34,114 bases of DNA from positions 1-34,114 of the IMG/VR virus record IMGVR_UViG_3300050821_000570. One strand, 5' to 3'. A program made the translations under genes and the position numbers. The notes under the pieces were generated by a model, which ran no database searches, was not told the origin of the DNA, and saw only the letters and a program-made list of their open reading frames with translations. Origin of the DNA: a virus. The first letter of the stretch is position 1, and each line of letters opens with the position of its first letter. Below, piece after piece: positions 23,863 through 31,523 of the stretch.

Positions 23863-25092
23863 TTAGGCTCCCGCAATGACGACTGCGCCATTGTCCGTGT
23901 AGAGGTTGCCGAAGCCGATCACCATGTCGAAACGATGGATTTCCATGCTTCGTACCGGATCCCACGCCTTTACGAATCTGACCGCAAGGCCAGTCCGAGG
24001 ATCGCGTTTCTGCGAGCAAACTTCTACGGCTTTGGGGCTATAGAGTTTTGCGCCAGAAAGAGCGAAGGCGTATTTAGTGAGGGCCAGAGCAACCGTTCCC
24101 GTCTTGCCATTGGGAGAGGTCGTTCCGGGCCACAGGGTGAGTGCGGCACCATTGGCTGGCAAATTATCAACGTTCTGATACTGCGAGCCGGGGCCATAGA
24201 TTGCAGGCAGAAAGTTGATGGTGTCGCCCCCTGTGCCCACAATCGAGTTGGTGATGGTGAATTGCTGCGCCTGAAGCGGCCCAGCGGTGCGGCGGGTACG
24301 GGGGTTGACCGCATTCACGTTGGCGATAGAGAACTTGTCGCCAGCATTGAAAGTATCCGCAGCGGTGTCAGTGATAATCAGCGAAGTGCCTGACTGTCCT
24401 GCACCGTTGACCGTAACCGCATTCGCCCAAGTTCCGGCAGTGATCGAGTACAAAGACTGCTCTTCGTACCAGTCAAAGCCTTTGGCGCGACCGATTGCAC
24501 CCTCTTTGAACATCTCCGTTATTTCATCGACAGGCTGCAACAGCGTGGTAATGCTGGCACCCACCGAAACCATCATCGAGGATGAGATACAAAGAGCACG
24601 CTTGCCCGGAGGCGCGGCTTTCTGCAGCAAACGTGAACGGGCCTGATCGTAAGTGACCAAACTCGTCGGATCGGTTCCGAGAGAACCTACAACGTTATTG
24701 GCATAGGTCGTTGCCCAATTGGCGGCGCGGGAATCAACTTCTTGAGCCAACTGCACGCCCGCAGGCATGAGGTACTGCTGGCGGATTTCTTCTTCCGACC
24801 GCTCCGCCTTGACTGCATTTTCGTAATCGTCCCACTGAAAGTCGATGCCGAAAGGTTGGTCGAGATTTACGGTCGTGGAAATCCGGTCGATACCCTGCGG
24901 ATCGTATCCAAGACCATCTCGAATGGTGAACTGTTGCGGGAATTTGACTTGAACCTGCGCACCTACCGCAAATTCTTTATTGAAGTCACCTTCCCATTCC
25001 GTGTTGAAGTACTCGGATACCGTCAGAGAGTTCGTGAGGTTCCGCAACACGTCCATACTGATCCAATTCGTGTTGAGAAATAGGTTTGGCAC
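23863..25092 (-). CDS. Major coat protein, P22 gp5-like
   Basis: 409 residues from GTG 25092 with AAGGA about 9 nt upstream. Family pattern: the N-arm NTNWISMDVLRNLTNSLTVS, GDFNKEFAVGAQVQVKFPQQ, QPFGIDFQWDDYENAVKAER, then the spine helix and an inserted beta domain (about 215-345: ITAGTWANAVTVNGAGQSG to KTGTVALALTKYAFAL). It ends RDPRTGLAVRFVKAWDPVRSM and FGNLYTDNGAVV. This matches P22-type HK97-fold coat proteins (P22 gp5 is 430 residues with a telokin-like insertion domain). No signal peptide and only two Cys, in contrast with the gene after it. Confidence 0.88.
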   Translation of the reverse strand: MPNLFLNTNWISMDVLRNLTNSLTVSEYFNTEWEGDFNKEFAVGAQVQVKFPQQFTIRDGLGYDPQGIDRISTTVNLDQPFGIDFQWDDYENAVKAERSEEEIRQQYLMPAGVQLAQEVDSRAANWATTYANNVVGSLGTDPTSLVTYDQARSRLLQKAAPPGKRALCISSSMMVSVGASITTLLQPVDEITEMFKEGAIGRAKGFDWYEEQSLYSITAGTWANAVTVNGAGQSGTSLIITDTAADTFNAGDKFSIANVNAVNPRTRRTAGPLQAQQFTITNSIVGTGGDTINFLPAIYGPGSQYQNVDNLPANGAALTLWPGTTSPNGKTGTVALALTKYAFALSGAKLYSPKAVEVCSQKRDPRTGLAVRFVKAWDPVRSMEIHRFDMVIGFGNLYTDNGAVVIAGA

Positions 25093-25107
25093 TGATGTTT
25101 GTCCTTA

Positions 25108-26217
25108 TCATCGGCGTGCCGCCTTTCTCCGGGCGAGAATCTTTGCATTCTCTGCATCACGGAAAGCGGCGAAATCGCCTTCTTTGACTGCCTGCTCAAC
25201 CGGGTCGGATGCGGGGGCTTTCCCGCTAACCTGGTGCGGTGGAGGAGGAGCCTGGGTTACAGGTCTGGCAGTAGAAGGAGGTTTCGGTGCTGGTTTCTCA
25301 ACGGGGGTAAGCGCTTGTTCGATCTTGAACAGCTCACGCGCTTGAGCTAATGCACTTAATCCGGGGCCGATACGAGTGAAGTTACCTTGCGCATCGAGGT
25401 CGCCGATTAAACCAGTCAATCGCGTTACTTCTTCGGGGTGTTGGCCTAGGAAGTAAAGCACTTCAGCACCACGGTCAGAGTCCAGAATGTATGCCTCTAC
25501 TGTGGAACCTTTAACGACTGGCAAATCTTTCCTCAATGCAACTTGGTCAAAGTCCGCATGTTTCTGGCGAACTTCATTCACGCGTTTGCCAAAGAGTTCA
25601 GCAATGACCTTCTCGGCCTCGGCAGTCTCTTTTTCTTTCTGCGCTTTGGTCGAGTGCTCAGTCACCTTCTTGAACGTTTCCGACTCTAGCCAAGCATCCC
25701 GGTCATCGGAATACTTCTCTAGCGCCAATTCGTAGTCAGTGAAGGTCTTGAACAGCGGTTGCCCAGTTTTGGGGTCAACATCGGTCAGCTTCGGTCTAAC
25801 TGGCTTTCCGGTTTCAACTTTGGCGGCTTCAGGGGCAGGTTGCGATGTCTGCAGTGCGCTTGGGCCTGAGAGTTTCCGCGTAAGTTCCCGAATTAGTTCT
25901 TGATCTTTTTCCCGTTCCAGCCGCAACTTCTTTTGGTCGGCTAAGACCTCTTTGAGTCGGCTGGCAGCATCCTTCTTCTTCTGCGGTTGAGCGGTGGCCG
26001 AGTCCGCACTAGTGACGGCAGTTTCTTCTGTGGAAGGTGCCGATTCTTCCTCTTCTGACGACTGGGTTTCTTCTGTTGCGGGTACTTCGGGTTTCGGTGG
26101 TTCGTAAGTCTGAGGTTCTGTGGCCAGCTTTCCCGTTTTGCGCCATTCTTCATAGGCGGGCCCGAGTGCTGGAATTTCAAGCTCTGGTACCGAATCAGAG
26201 TCAGTCACGGTATTCAT
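25108..26217 (-). CDS. Scaffolding protein
   Basis: 369 residues from ATG 26217 (AAAGG 8 nt upstream). It is highly charged and mostly helical: an acidic, low-complexity N-third (EETQSSEEEESAPSTEETA), a coiled coil (about 85-115, RLKEVLADQKKLRLEREKD), a central helical domain (FTDYELALEKYSDDRDAWLE), a Pro-rich linker and a basic C-terminus (AKILARRKAARR). P22-type scaffolds bind coat protein through a short basic C-terminal helix-loop-helix, consistent with this tail. Position between portal and coat is the P22 order. It directs procapsid assembly and leaves before packaging. Sequence similarity to P22 gp8 is not visible; the call rests on order and composition. Confidence 0.75.
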   Translation of the reverse strand: MNTVTDSDSVPELEIPALGPAYEEWRKTGKLATEPQTYEPPKPEVPATEETQSSEEEESAPSTEETAVTSADSATAQPQKKKDAASRLKEVLADQKKLRLEREKDQELIRELTRKLSGPSALQTSQPAPEAAKVETGKPVRPKLTDVDPKTGQPLFKTFTDYELALEKYSDDRDAWLESETFKKVTEHSTKAQKEKETAEAEKVIAELFGKRVNEVRQKHADFDQVALRKDLPVVKGSTVEAYILDSDRGAEVLYFLGQHPEEVTRLTGLIGDLDAQGNFTRIGPGLSALAQARELFKIEQALTPVEKPAPKPPSTARPVTQAPPPPHQVSGKAPASDPVEQAVKEGDFAAFRDAENAKILARRKAARR

Positions 26218-26228
26218 TTATTGCCTTT

Positions 26229-26271
26229 CACTTTTTGTGCCAGTTTTACGCCGACTGGCGGCGCGAAAGTG
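26229..26271 (-). other. Nested inverted repeat before the scaffold gene
   Basis: In the 63-nt gap between portal and scaffold, GCCAGT/ACTGGC (6 pairs, 9-nt loop) is nested inside CACTTT/AAAGTG (6 pairs). No U-tract follows, so it is not a standard terminator. It lies just before the scaffold ribosome site and could tune scaffold translation. Confidence 0.35.
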
Positions 26272-26280
26272 CGAAAAGTC

Positions 26281-28548
26281 TTAATCTGATCCGGCAGGTG
26301 GTTGCTGCTGCGCCATCGTCTGCTGATGCACCTGATCAGAAGCCTGCTGAACCTGCTGATTAGTTGCTTGTTGCTGCGCTAACTCCATATTGCGGCCATG
26401 ATCTACTGCGCTTTGCGCAACTTCGTGCGCCTGTCCGCTTGCATGAAGTGTTGCGTCATGCCCAAATCCCAGCATCGCCAATTCCCTTTGCGCGTCATTC
26501 TGCGCCACGGTGGCATCTGCCTTAGACTTCGCAGCAAGTTCCGCTTTGATAACCTGGGTAATGAAGTCCATTGTGTTCTTATCCAGAACATCTTTAGACC
26601 GCATACTCGCTACTTGGATCTTGGTCTGCTGCTCAACTACCTTTGCGGCTCGATCTGCATGCAGTGCCGCATTCTCTTCCTGCAACTTCTGTAACTGTGC
26701 CTGCAGTTGAGAGATTGCCGCTTGCGCTTGTGGCGGCATATTGTTCGGGTCGGGAGGATTCAGTAACTCCTGAATGGCATCGCCAATAGGGCCGATATCC
26801 TTCAACTTGATTCCCAGCGCTAGAATCTTGTTTGCAATCGGCTCCGGAATGCCAAGCTGCTGCCAGTTCTCAATTAGATGATCGACGAACTCGGAAGCCT
26901 GCTCACGCTGCGACTGATAACTAGGCCCAGTAGATATTGTTACGTCAAACTCTCCCTTGCCTGTATGCAAGTGTTCGACTGGTTCAGGACTGTTTTCCTG
27001 CTGCGGAATACCTTGCACGTCATATGCCCCGTCATCACCAATCGGGTGCGAAGTGTTTCCCACGGCGTGCAGAGTCGCGTAGGTGCCATCCGCTTTCTCA
27101 ATCGGCAACTCGCGTTGCGTGTCATAAATCTCACTGATTAACTCATTGACCTGCCAGCCTAAGTTCTGCAATGCGCGATCAAAGTTATCCGTGAAGTGGA
27201 AGCTGCCAATGGACTCTTGTGTACTGATGCGCTCCAGCGCCACGCCAGACTTCTCAGAGTCTCTTTGCGCGGCAGTCGGCAATGGCGTAATGCCCATTGC
27301 AGCCTGAATCGAACGACGGATAGAATCTTTTGCCAGTTCGTAAACTTCAAAGTTCGGCGTCCACTGTGGCCTGCTGGGAGGCGGTAATGCCTGCTGGGTA
27401 GCGGAATCAAGCACAATGTCATACTCAACAAAAGAAAAGGGCTGCTTGTTAATCATCTCCCACGTTTCACGCGCCGATTCAAACTGACCCTTAGCGCCCA
27501 TAAATGGGGCTTTAGGAGTCATGCCTGCTTCTTCCGCCTCTTGCGTGCACATGTACGCAAATAACATCTGCGGATCGCGTGCGAGGCGAATCATTGACAG
27601 CAACTTACGCTTCGCCCCTGAGCCTTCATCGACCCAAAGCTCTTTACCAAAGCAGGAGATGATCGGGATGCGCGAACCTGCCCACGGAATCTCTTCCAGA
27701 ATCTCGATGCCGTTGGTCACGTACTCAACGACATTCTTAATCTCGACTGTGCGCTCTTTAATGACTTCTGACTTGTCAGGCTTGCGGTCGATTTCATCCG
27801 CCCATAGCGCCAAGGGGCCAGTCGGCGACTTCAGAAGAAGAAGTTTCTTCGGCTTCTTGTGAACCTTCCAGTATTCCGCAATCTGCAGGTCTTTTTCGCC
27901 AATCCAATCTTTGGCATCTTTCATATCCTGCGAACTGAAGCTCTGCTTGTCAGCGTGGGGATACTTCCGCCCAAAGTCTGACTTGCGAATGCGCTTAACT
28001 ACGAACCCGTCTTCTACGTCGGAGGCGTCCGCTTTTTGATATCCAGGGTTGAGGAGAATTGTGTCGGGGTTTGCTACCCGCTGAATGACAATCTTCTGCT
28101 CAAACATCGACTGGTCAGGATCGTCACTGTCTTTCCAGTCTCCCCTAAACTCTGTGCGGAGCAACAGATAGCCGTAGCTTCTGGATGCTGCATTCTCCGC
28201 CATCGTTACATAGGCTTCTTGGGCGTTTGATTCGTTCTCTATGCCGCGAATCAGGTTCTCGCGCCGCGTGGCGTCTTTATCGTCCGCCCCTGAGCCTTTC
28301 GGAATTACCTGAATGGCTCGCTTGTTCTGCCGAAGGGTGTTGTTGTACTGGTTAAGGTATTGATTTAACTCGTCAAGCGATATGCAGGGCCGCCCAGCAT
28401 CTTCACGCTGCGCCCGATCTGCCGGGTCCCAAGGATCTCCGCTAACGTAGCGCATATCCACATGCGCTTCTTCCTTAATTGGAGTCCATTCATCGTCATA
28501 GTCTGAATAGGCCTCGCGGATTTCTTCAGGCGTCGGGGCATTCGACAT
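26281..28548 (-). CDS. Portal protein, P22 gp1-like
   Basis: 755 residues from ATG 28548, abutting the upstream stop (TAAATG). Family pattern: EAYSDYDDEWTPIKEEAHVD, RPCISLDELNQYLNQYNNTL, NKRAIQVIPKGSGADDKDA, AAENAASRSYGYLLLRTEF-type segment, a long wing domain, then PLPTAAQRDSEKSGVALERI. The C-terminal 180 residues are a Gln/Ala-rich helix (AQLQKLQEENAALHADRAAK, ending in a QQ-rich tail) equivalent to the barrel of P22 portal (725 residues). The dodecameric ring at one capsid vertex passes DNA during packaging and ejection and docks gp4. It precedes the scaffold, as in P22. Confidence 0.9.
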   Translation of the reverse strand: MSNAPTPEEIREAYSDYDDEWTPIKEEAHVDMRYVSGDPWDPADRAQREDAGRPCISLDELNQYLNQYNNTLRQNKRAIQVIPKGSGADDKDATRRENLIRGIENESNAQEAYVTMAENAASRSYGYLLLRTEFRGDWKDSDDPDQSMFEQKIVIQRVANPDTILLNPGYQKADASDVEDGFVVKRIRKSDFGRKYPHADKQSFSSQDMKDAKDWIGEKDLQIAEYWKVHKKPKKLLLLKSPTGPLALWADEIDRKPDKSEVIKERTVEIKNVVEYVTNGIEILEEIPWAGSRIPIISCFGKELWVDEGSGAKRKLLSMIRLARDPQMLFAYMCTQEAEEAGMTPKAPFMGAKGQFESARETWEMINKQPFSFVEYDIVLDSATQQALPPPSRPQWTPNFEVYELAKDSIRRSIQAAMGITPLPTAAQRDSEKSGVALERISTQESIGSFHFTDNFDRALQNLGWQVNELISEIYDTQRELPIEKADGTYATLHAVGNTSHPIGDDGAYDVQGIPQQENSPEPVEHLHTGKGEFDVTISTGPSYQSQREQASEFVDHLIENWQQLGIPEPIANKILALGIKLKDIGPIGDAIQELLNPPDPNNMPPQAQAAISQLQAQLQKLQEENAALHADRAAKVVEQQTKIQVASMRSKDVLDKNTMDFITQVIKAELAAKSKADATVAQNDAQRELAMLGFGHDATLHASGQAHEVAQSAVDHGRNMELAQQQATNQQVQQASDQVHQQTMAQQQPPAGSD

Positions 28549-29097
28549 TTAATTGAGCTTGGGTTTGCAGTCGGGGCAGAAGGCCTGCAGATTGTCGATA
28601 AACCATCCAGCCTCTGCGGCAATCTTGAACAATGTTCTGCGCGTCTTCATGCGGAACTGCTTCACCTGGGTGCACTTGTGGCAAACTAATGTGTTCTGAA
28701 TCTTGGCTTGCTCTTCGCGTAAGTCGCGGTTGATCGATTCCTCCGCGATGCGCTCCAACTTAGGCTGGATCACCTCCTCGCGGCCTACATTTCTTGATCC
28801 CCACTCTTTGGCCTCTAGCGTAGAGGGGTTGTATTGCGGGAGTTGGTTCTTTTCTGCAAGGTATCTCGCTTCGATTTCGTAATCTTCCAATGATTTAGCC
28901 TTGAACCGCAGCTTTGGCGCGAGGCAGTCATAAGCCTCTTTGCGATCCGGCATTGGCATGTGCATCAATATGCCCCTGAAGTGTGCGTGGTCGCGCACCA
29001 AGTAGGCCATATTGGCTATTAGATTAGGGTCTTTTAAGTGGCCTAAGCCTAATCGCTGCAGTTCGCGGTTAACCTTGGCCTGCTCCAGGACGGCCAT
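28549..29097 (-). CDS. Zinc-ribbon-like protein before the portal
   Basis: 182 residues from ATG 29097 (TAATG overlap with the upstream stop). The N-terminal part is helical (NRELQRLGLGHLKDPNLIAN, YLVRDHAHFRGILMHMP). The C-terminal 45 residues carry two CxxC pairs, CHKC and CPDC, separated by about 34 residues, a zinc-ribbon-like spacing. No precise family was recognised. Coupled to the portal gene, it may act in packaging or head assembly; a nucleic-acid-binding role is only suggested by the Cys pairs. Confidence 0.65.
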   Translation of the reverse strand: MAVLEQAKVNRELQRLGLGHLKDPNLIANMAYLVRDHAHFRGILMHMPMPDRKEAYDCLAPKLRFKAKSLEDYEIEARYLAEKNQLPQYNPSTLEAKEWGSRNVGREEVIQPKLERIAEESINRDLREEQAKIQNTLVCHKCTQVKQFRMKTRRTLFKIAAEAGWFIDNLQAFCPDCKPKLN

Positions 29098-29366
29098 TAT
29101 CGGGTATGGGCTTTCTCTGGGATTCCCTGAATGGCGGGCGGGGCTGCACCCATCGCGCTTACGAAGGAAATATCGTGTGATGCCTCTAGGACTGACTCGC
29201 TAACAAACATCGAATCGGGAATGCGCTTGTCCCCCGCCTCGCCGTCCCATAGCATCTGTCCGGACTTGTAGAAATCCAAAGCAGCCGCCTGTGCCGATTC
29301 TTGGTCAGCCAATGGCGTGCCCAAAACGAAATAACGATCGCGGAGTTTGGCGATGACGAAATACAT
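29097..29366 (-). CDS. Small protein of unknown function
   Basis: 89 residues from ATG 29366, 2 nt after the preceding stop, with an AAGG about 10 nt upstream. An N-terminal beta hairpin (MYFVIAKLRDRYFVLGTPLA) is followed by a helix (ESAQAAALDFYKSGQMLWDG) and a mixed tail (SHDISFVSAMGAAPPAI). No family was recognised. Tight coupling on both sides supports it being expressed. Confidence 0.6.
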   Translation of the reverse strand: MYFVIAKLRDRYFVLGTPLADQESAQAAALDFYKSGQMLWDGEAGDKRIPDSMFVSESVLEASHDISFVSAMGAAPPAIQGIPEKAHTR

Positions 29367-29368
29367 GT

Positions 29369-29800
29369 CTAATAACCTTCGTCGCTTTCTTCTTCAGCGC
29401 CAGATTCGTGCGGCGGCTCATGTGCGGCAGGCTTCATTTCACCTTCATCTGTCTTTGGGGCAGCAGCGGCTCCGATGCCCAAGTGCTTCTTCAGGTGGGC
29501 CAGCATTTGCTCGCCTTCACCCTTGCCGAATACGTGTTTCGCTGGTTCGGAGTGCTCCATGAATGCGCCCGATCCGCCCTTCATCTTCGGCTTGAAGTGA
29601 TGCTCTACGACGTGTCCGCCGCCCTGCGCTGGTTCAATGTGCATGTGCGCGATTTTCATAGCGTGCTTTTTCTCCATTTCCTTACCTTTTTCGGTTTCTT
29701 TGTTTCCGTGCATCGCGCCAATAGCATTCATCGTTCCATAAATTGCGTGCGGATTATTGCCATACTCGGCGCGGAGTTTCTTTTCGAGAAATTCTGGCAT
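29369..29800 (-). CDS. His-rich small phage protein
   Basis: 143 residues from ATG 29800. The N-terminus (PEFLEKKLRAEYGNNPHAIY, then AIGAMHGNKETEKGKEMEKK) matches a small basic-helix protein frequent in phage head cassettes. The rest is rich in His, Glu and Gly (AHMHIEPAQGGGHVVEHHF, HEPPHESGAEEESDEGY) and ends very acidic. The His clusters could bind metal. Function unknown. Confidence 0.6.
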   Translation of the reverse strand: MPEFLEKKLRAEYGNNPHAIYGTMNAIGAMHGNKETEKGKEMEKKHAMKIAHMHIEPAQGGGHVVEHHFKPKMKGGSGAFMEHSEPAKHVFGKGEGEQMLAHLKKHLGIGAAAAPKTDEGEMKPAAHEPPHESGAEEESDEGY

Positions 29801-29992
29801 CTACTTGTCCTTCCATTTTCGGCACCAAGCGTTAATGAAAATGGGGCTGGCGACGTGCTTGCATCGCGGCGGCATTTGGGAGATGAAGTTGATGCAGTTG
29901 CCGCAGCGCTCCGAGGGATGGGTTGAAGGTCGCTCAAATTTAACTGCACGATGAGTTTCCTTCTCATGCACAGGCAGTTCCCCTTCAGCCAT
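29801..29992 (-). CDS. HiPIP-like four-cysteine protein
   Basis: 63 residues from ATG 29992. The spacing C30-x2-C33-x10-C44-x12-C57 with CGNCINF, PPRC and NAWCRKW matches small phage proteins often labelled high-potential iron-sulfur protein. These keep the HiPIP Cys spacing but lack most of that domain. A 4Fe-4S cluster or zinc is possible. It overlaps the 38-aa membrane ORF by 8 nt and abuts the His-rich gene. The role in phages is unknown. Confidence 0.65.
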   Translation of the reverse strand: MAEGELPVHEKETHRAVKFERPSTHPSERCGNCINFISQMPPRCKHVASPIFINAWCRKWKDK

Positions 29993-30101
29993 TAGCGAAA
30001 CTCACCCACATCAGCAAGAGAATCAGCGCGATTATGCCTCCAGCCAGAAATACAAATAGCCAGAGCCAAAACGACGATGCATATTGAGAGAATCGAGACA
30101 T
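29985..30101 (-). CDS. Single-span membrane peptide, 38 aa
   Basis: ATG 30101 opens a 38-codon frame: MSRFSQYASS, then a clean transmembrane segment (FWLWLFVFLAGGIIALILLL), then MWVSFANG and TGA. Its stop overlaps the next start (ATGGCTGA), a common coupling geometry. No purine-rich ribosome site is seen, which lowers confidence. Short single-span phage peptides include pinholins, spanin parts and superinfection factors; nothing decides among these. Confidence 0.5.
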   Translation of the reverse strand: MSRFSQYASSFWLWLFVFLAGGIIALILLLMWVSFANG

Positions 30102-30208
30102 ATTTAATTTAAGGGGGGCCAGATAGGGCCGCGCGAAGGTTTGCCTACCTGAGTTACCGACTCGCCAAGCTCAAGACGAATCCCCGCCCCACAAAAACCT
30201 TTGAATTT

Positions 30209-30271
30209 AATGGGCCAGAACACGGTTCAAGAAACCGAGGTGTACTTGAACCGCTCTCCCGCTGGCCCATT
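30209..30271. repeat. Two-tier perfect inverted repeat
   Basis: Outer arms AATGGGCCAG (30209-30218) and CTGGCCCATT (30262-30271) pair perfectly over 10 bp. Inside, CGGTTCAAG (30223-30231) and CTTGAACCG (30245-30253) pair over 9 bp. A smaller hairpin TGCGC-AAAG-GCGCA follows at 30277-30290. The set fills the 209-nt gap between the head-fibre-like gene and the membrane ORF. On the minus strand a T5 tract comes 12 nt later, too far for a standard terminator. It could be a processed RNA, a protein-binding site or a weak terminator. Confidence 0.7.
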
Positions 30272-30310
30272 TGCATTGCGCAAAGGCGCACGCACTGGTT
30301 GGGAGAAAAA

Positions 30311-30688
30311 TTAACTCATTGTGACGTTTTGGGTGCCCAATACATACCACTTGCCCTGATAGGCCTGGATCGAGAAACTGGCACCAATATTCGCTGCAAA
30401 GGTTGCGAGGTTGACGTGCCCTGCGCCGTCCACAAACAGGCCCGTGGCTGTGACTGTATGGGCCTGCGCCGTGCTCGACATGATGAAAATAACCACGCCA
30501 TCATCAACACCCGCGGTCGGTGCGCCAAGCGTCATCGCCGCAACGCCTGCCTTGGTCAGCACGTAGTTAGCGGAACTGTGCGGATTGAGTGCACCACTTG
30601 CCCCAATCGGCGTGAAGGGTGCGCCCCCCAAGTTATTCACTGCTTGCTGCCCGAGACTCCCCTCTGGAATCAGTCCACCTGCGCCCAT
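30311..30688 (-). CDS. Head-fibre/decoration-like small beta protein
   Basis: 125 residues from ATG 30688 with AGGAG at good spacing. N-terminal IPEGSLGQQAVNNLGGAPFT, then the beta domain VLTKAGVAAMTLGAPTAGVD, DGVVIFIMSSTAQAHTVTAT and SFSIQAYQGKWYVLGTQN. The TAG-x-DDG, AQAHTVTA and YQGKWYV order recurs in small phage structural proteins annotated as head fibre or head decoration. No signal peptide. Followed by the two-tier inverted repeat. Confidence 0.6.
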   Translation of the reverse strand: MGAGGLIPEGSLGQQAVNNLGGAPFTPIGASGALNPHSSANYVLTKAGVAAMTLGAPTAGVDDGVVIFIMSSTAQAHTVTATGLFVDGAGHVNLATFAANIGASFSIQAYQGKWYVLGTQNVTMS

Positions 30689-30698
30689 AAATATTCTC

Positions 30699-30902
30699 CT
30701 ATTTTCCTAAAACTTTATTGGCTTTCGCCTTGATCTTTGCCGCAGTTGACGGCGATAACTTGCCCTTCTTCACCATTTGCGTGGCACGCGCTTTAGCATT
30801 GGCTGCATGCGAGCGGTCTGTAATCGGATACTTACGCTCTGATGGGATGCCGAATACTCGGTCGCTTAGGGCGTTACGCTGCTTCGCGTGAAGTACCGCC
30901 AT
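30699..30902 (-). CDS. Small basic protein with IPSERKYP motif
   Basis: 67 residues from ATG 30902, 1 nt after the preceding stop (a GTG at 30914 is possible). MAVLHAKQRNALSDRVFGIP then SERKYPITDRSHAANAKARA and a Lys-rich tail. The RNALxxxxFxIPxERKYPIxDxxHAxxA pattern is a widespread small phage/prophage protein of unknown role, usually near head genes and sometimes fused to larger virion proteins. Likely nucleic-acid binding by its charge. Confidence 0.7.
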   Translation of the reverse strand: MAVLHAKQRNALSDRVFGIPSERKYPITDRSHAANAKARATQMVKKGKLSPSTAAKIKAKANKVLGK

Positions 30903-30903
30903 C

Positions 30904-31254
30904 TCAGTAGCCACCCCCCTGATTCATCATCAAACGTTGCCGCAGAATGTTCTGCACGATCGGGTTAGCTAATGTGCCTGATTGGCTTGGAAGCTGCCCA
31001 TTTGCACCTAGCATCGGTCGGTAAGGTTGCGGGCCGCCTTGCGCCGGAGGATTGCCATAGATCGGTTGCATTGGAGCAGGCCCGACCGGATTCGGATGGC
31101 CCCATATCGGCTGGGAAGGGGCGGGGCCAATTGGCTGTGCTGGCATCGTACCGATAGGCTGGTACGGAGCTGGTCCGCCTATGGGCTGCATAGTCTGCGG
31201 AGGTCCGCCTATTCCTAGCCTGTCAGCAAATGCGTTTTGTTGTGGCATCATCAT
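30904..31254 (-). CDS. Pro/Gly/Gln-rich repeat protein
   Basis: 116 residues from ATG 31254, where AAGGG sits 5-6 nt upstream and ATGA overlaps the preceding stop (two further in-frame ATGs follow). The body is repeats of AP-x-QPIG and variants (GPAPYQPIG, MPAQPIG, PAPSQPIW, PAPMQPIYG), then PYRPMLGANGQLPSQSG and LANPIVQNILRQRLMM. Such Pro-rich disordered repeats may be a flexible virion linker. No family was recognised. Confidence 0.6.
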   Translation of the reverse strand: MMMPQQNAFADRLGIGGPPQTMQPIGGPAPYQPIGTMPAQPIGPAPSQPIWGHPNPVGPAPMQPIYGNPPAQGGPQPYRPMLGANGQLPSQSGTLANPIVQNILRQRLMMNQGGGY

Positions 31255-31523
31255 ATAGCCCTTGGCGTCAACTCCATTTCCTCGACGGTGACCTCTAGTC
31301 TCCCTAAACACACGGGACATGCGCAGCTGTCGCCATGAGCCTTATATGCCGCATGTTGCCGCAATTGGCGGATGGCCGGGACTATGTACATGGCCCAGAA
31401 GTGCGGGTGTTTTCGGTTATCCCACCAGTCACTGGGCCACGTACTGACTATGCCAAAGGTATCGTTGGTCGAATCACCCTGCTCGTCGGTATTTACGGAC
31501 AACTTAACGCGAATTGATTCCAT
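31251..31523 (-). CDS. Small Cys-cluster protein after terminase
   Basis: 90 residues from ATG 31523, abutting the terminase stop (TAAATG). An N-terminal beta strand region, then WPSDWWDNRKHPHFWAMYIV and a Cys cluster SCACPVC near residue 68, which with the nearby His residues may bind zinc. The end is LEVTVEEMELTPRAI. No family was recognised; the tight junction with terminase supports expression. Confidence 0.6.
   Translation of the reverse strand: MESIRVKLSVNTDEQGDSTNDTFGIVSTWPSDWWDNRKHPHFWAMYIVPAIRQLRQHAAYKAHGDSCACPVCLGRLEVTVEEMELTPRAI

Noticed and set aside
19-30271. TTGGCCCATTT near 19-29 matching the inverted-repeat arm at 30262
   Set aside because: Only a 9-10 base match in coding sequence at the left edge; expected by chance in 34 kb.
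30904-31254. Regular repeats suggestive of a CRISPR array or satellite
   Set aside because: They encode Pro/Gly-rich AP-x-QPIG repeats in a continuous frame with no spacers.
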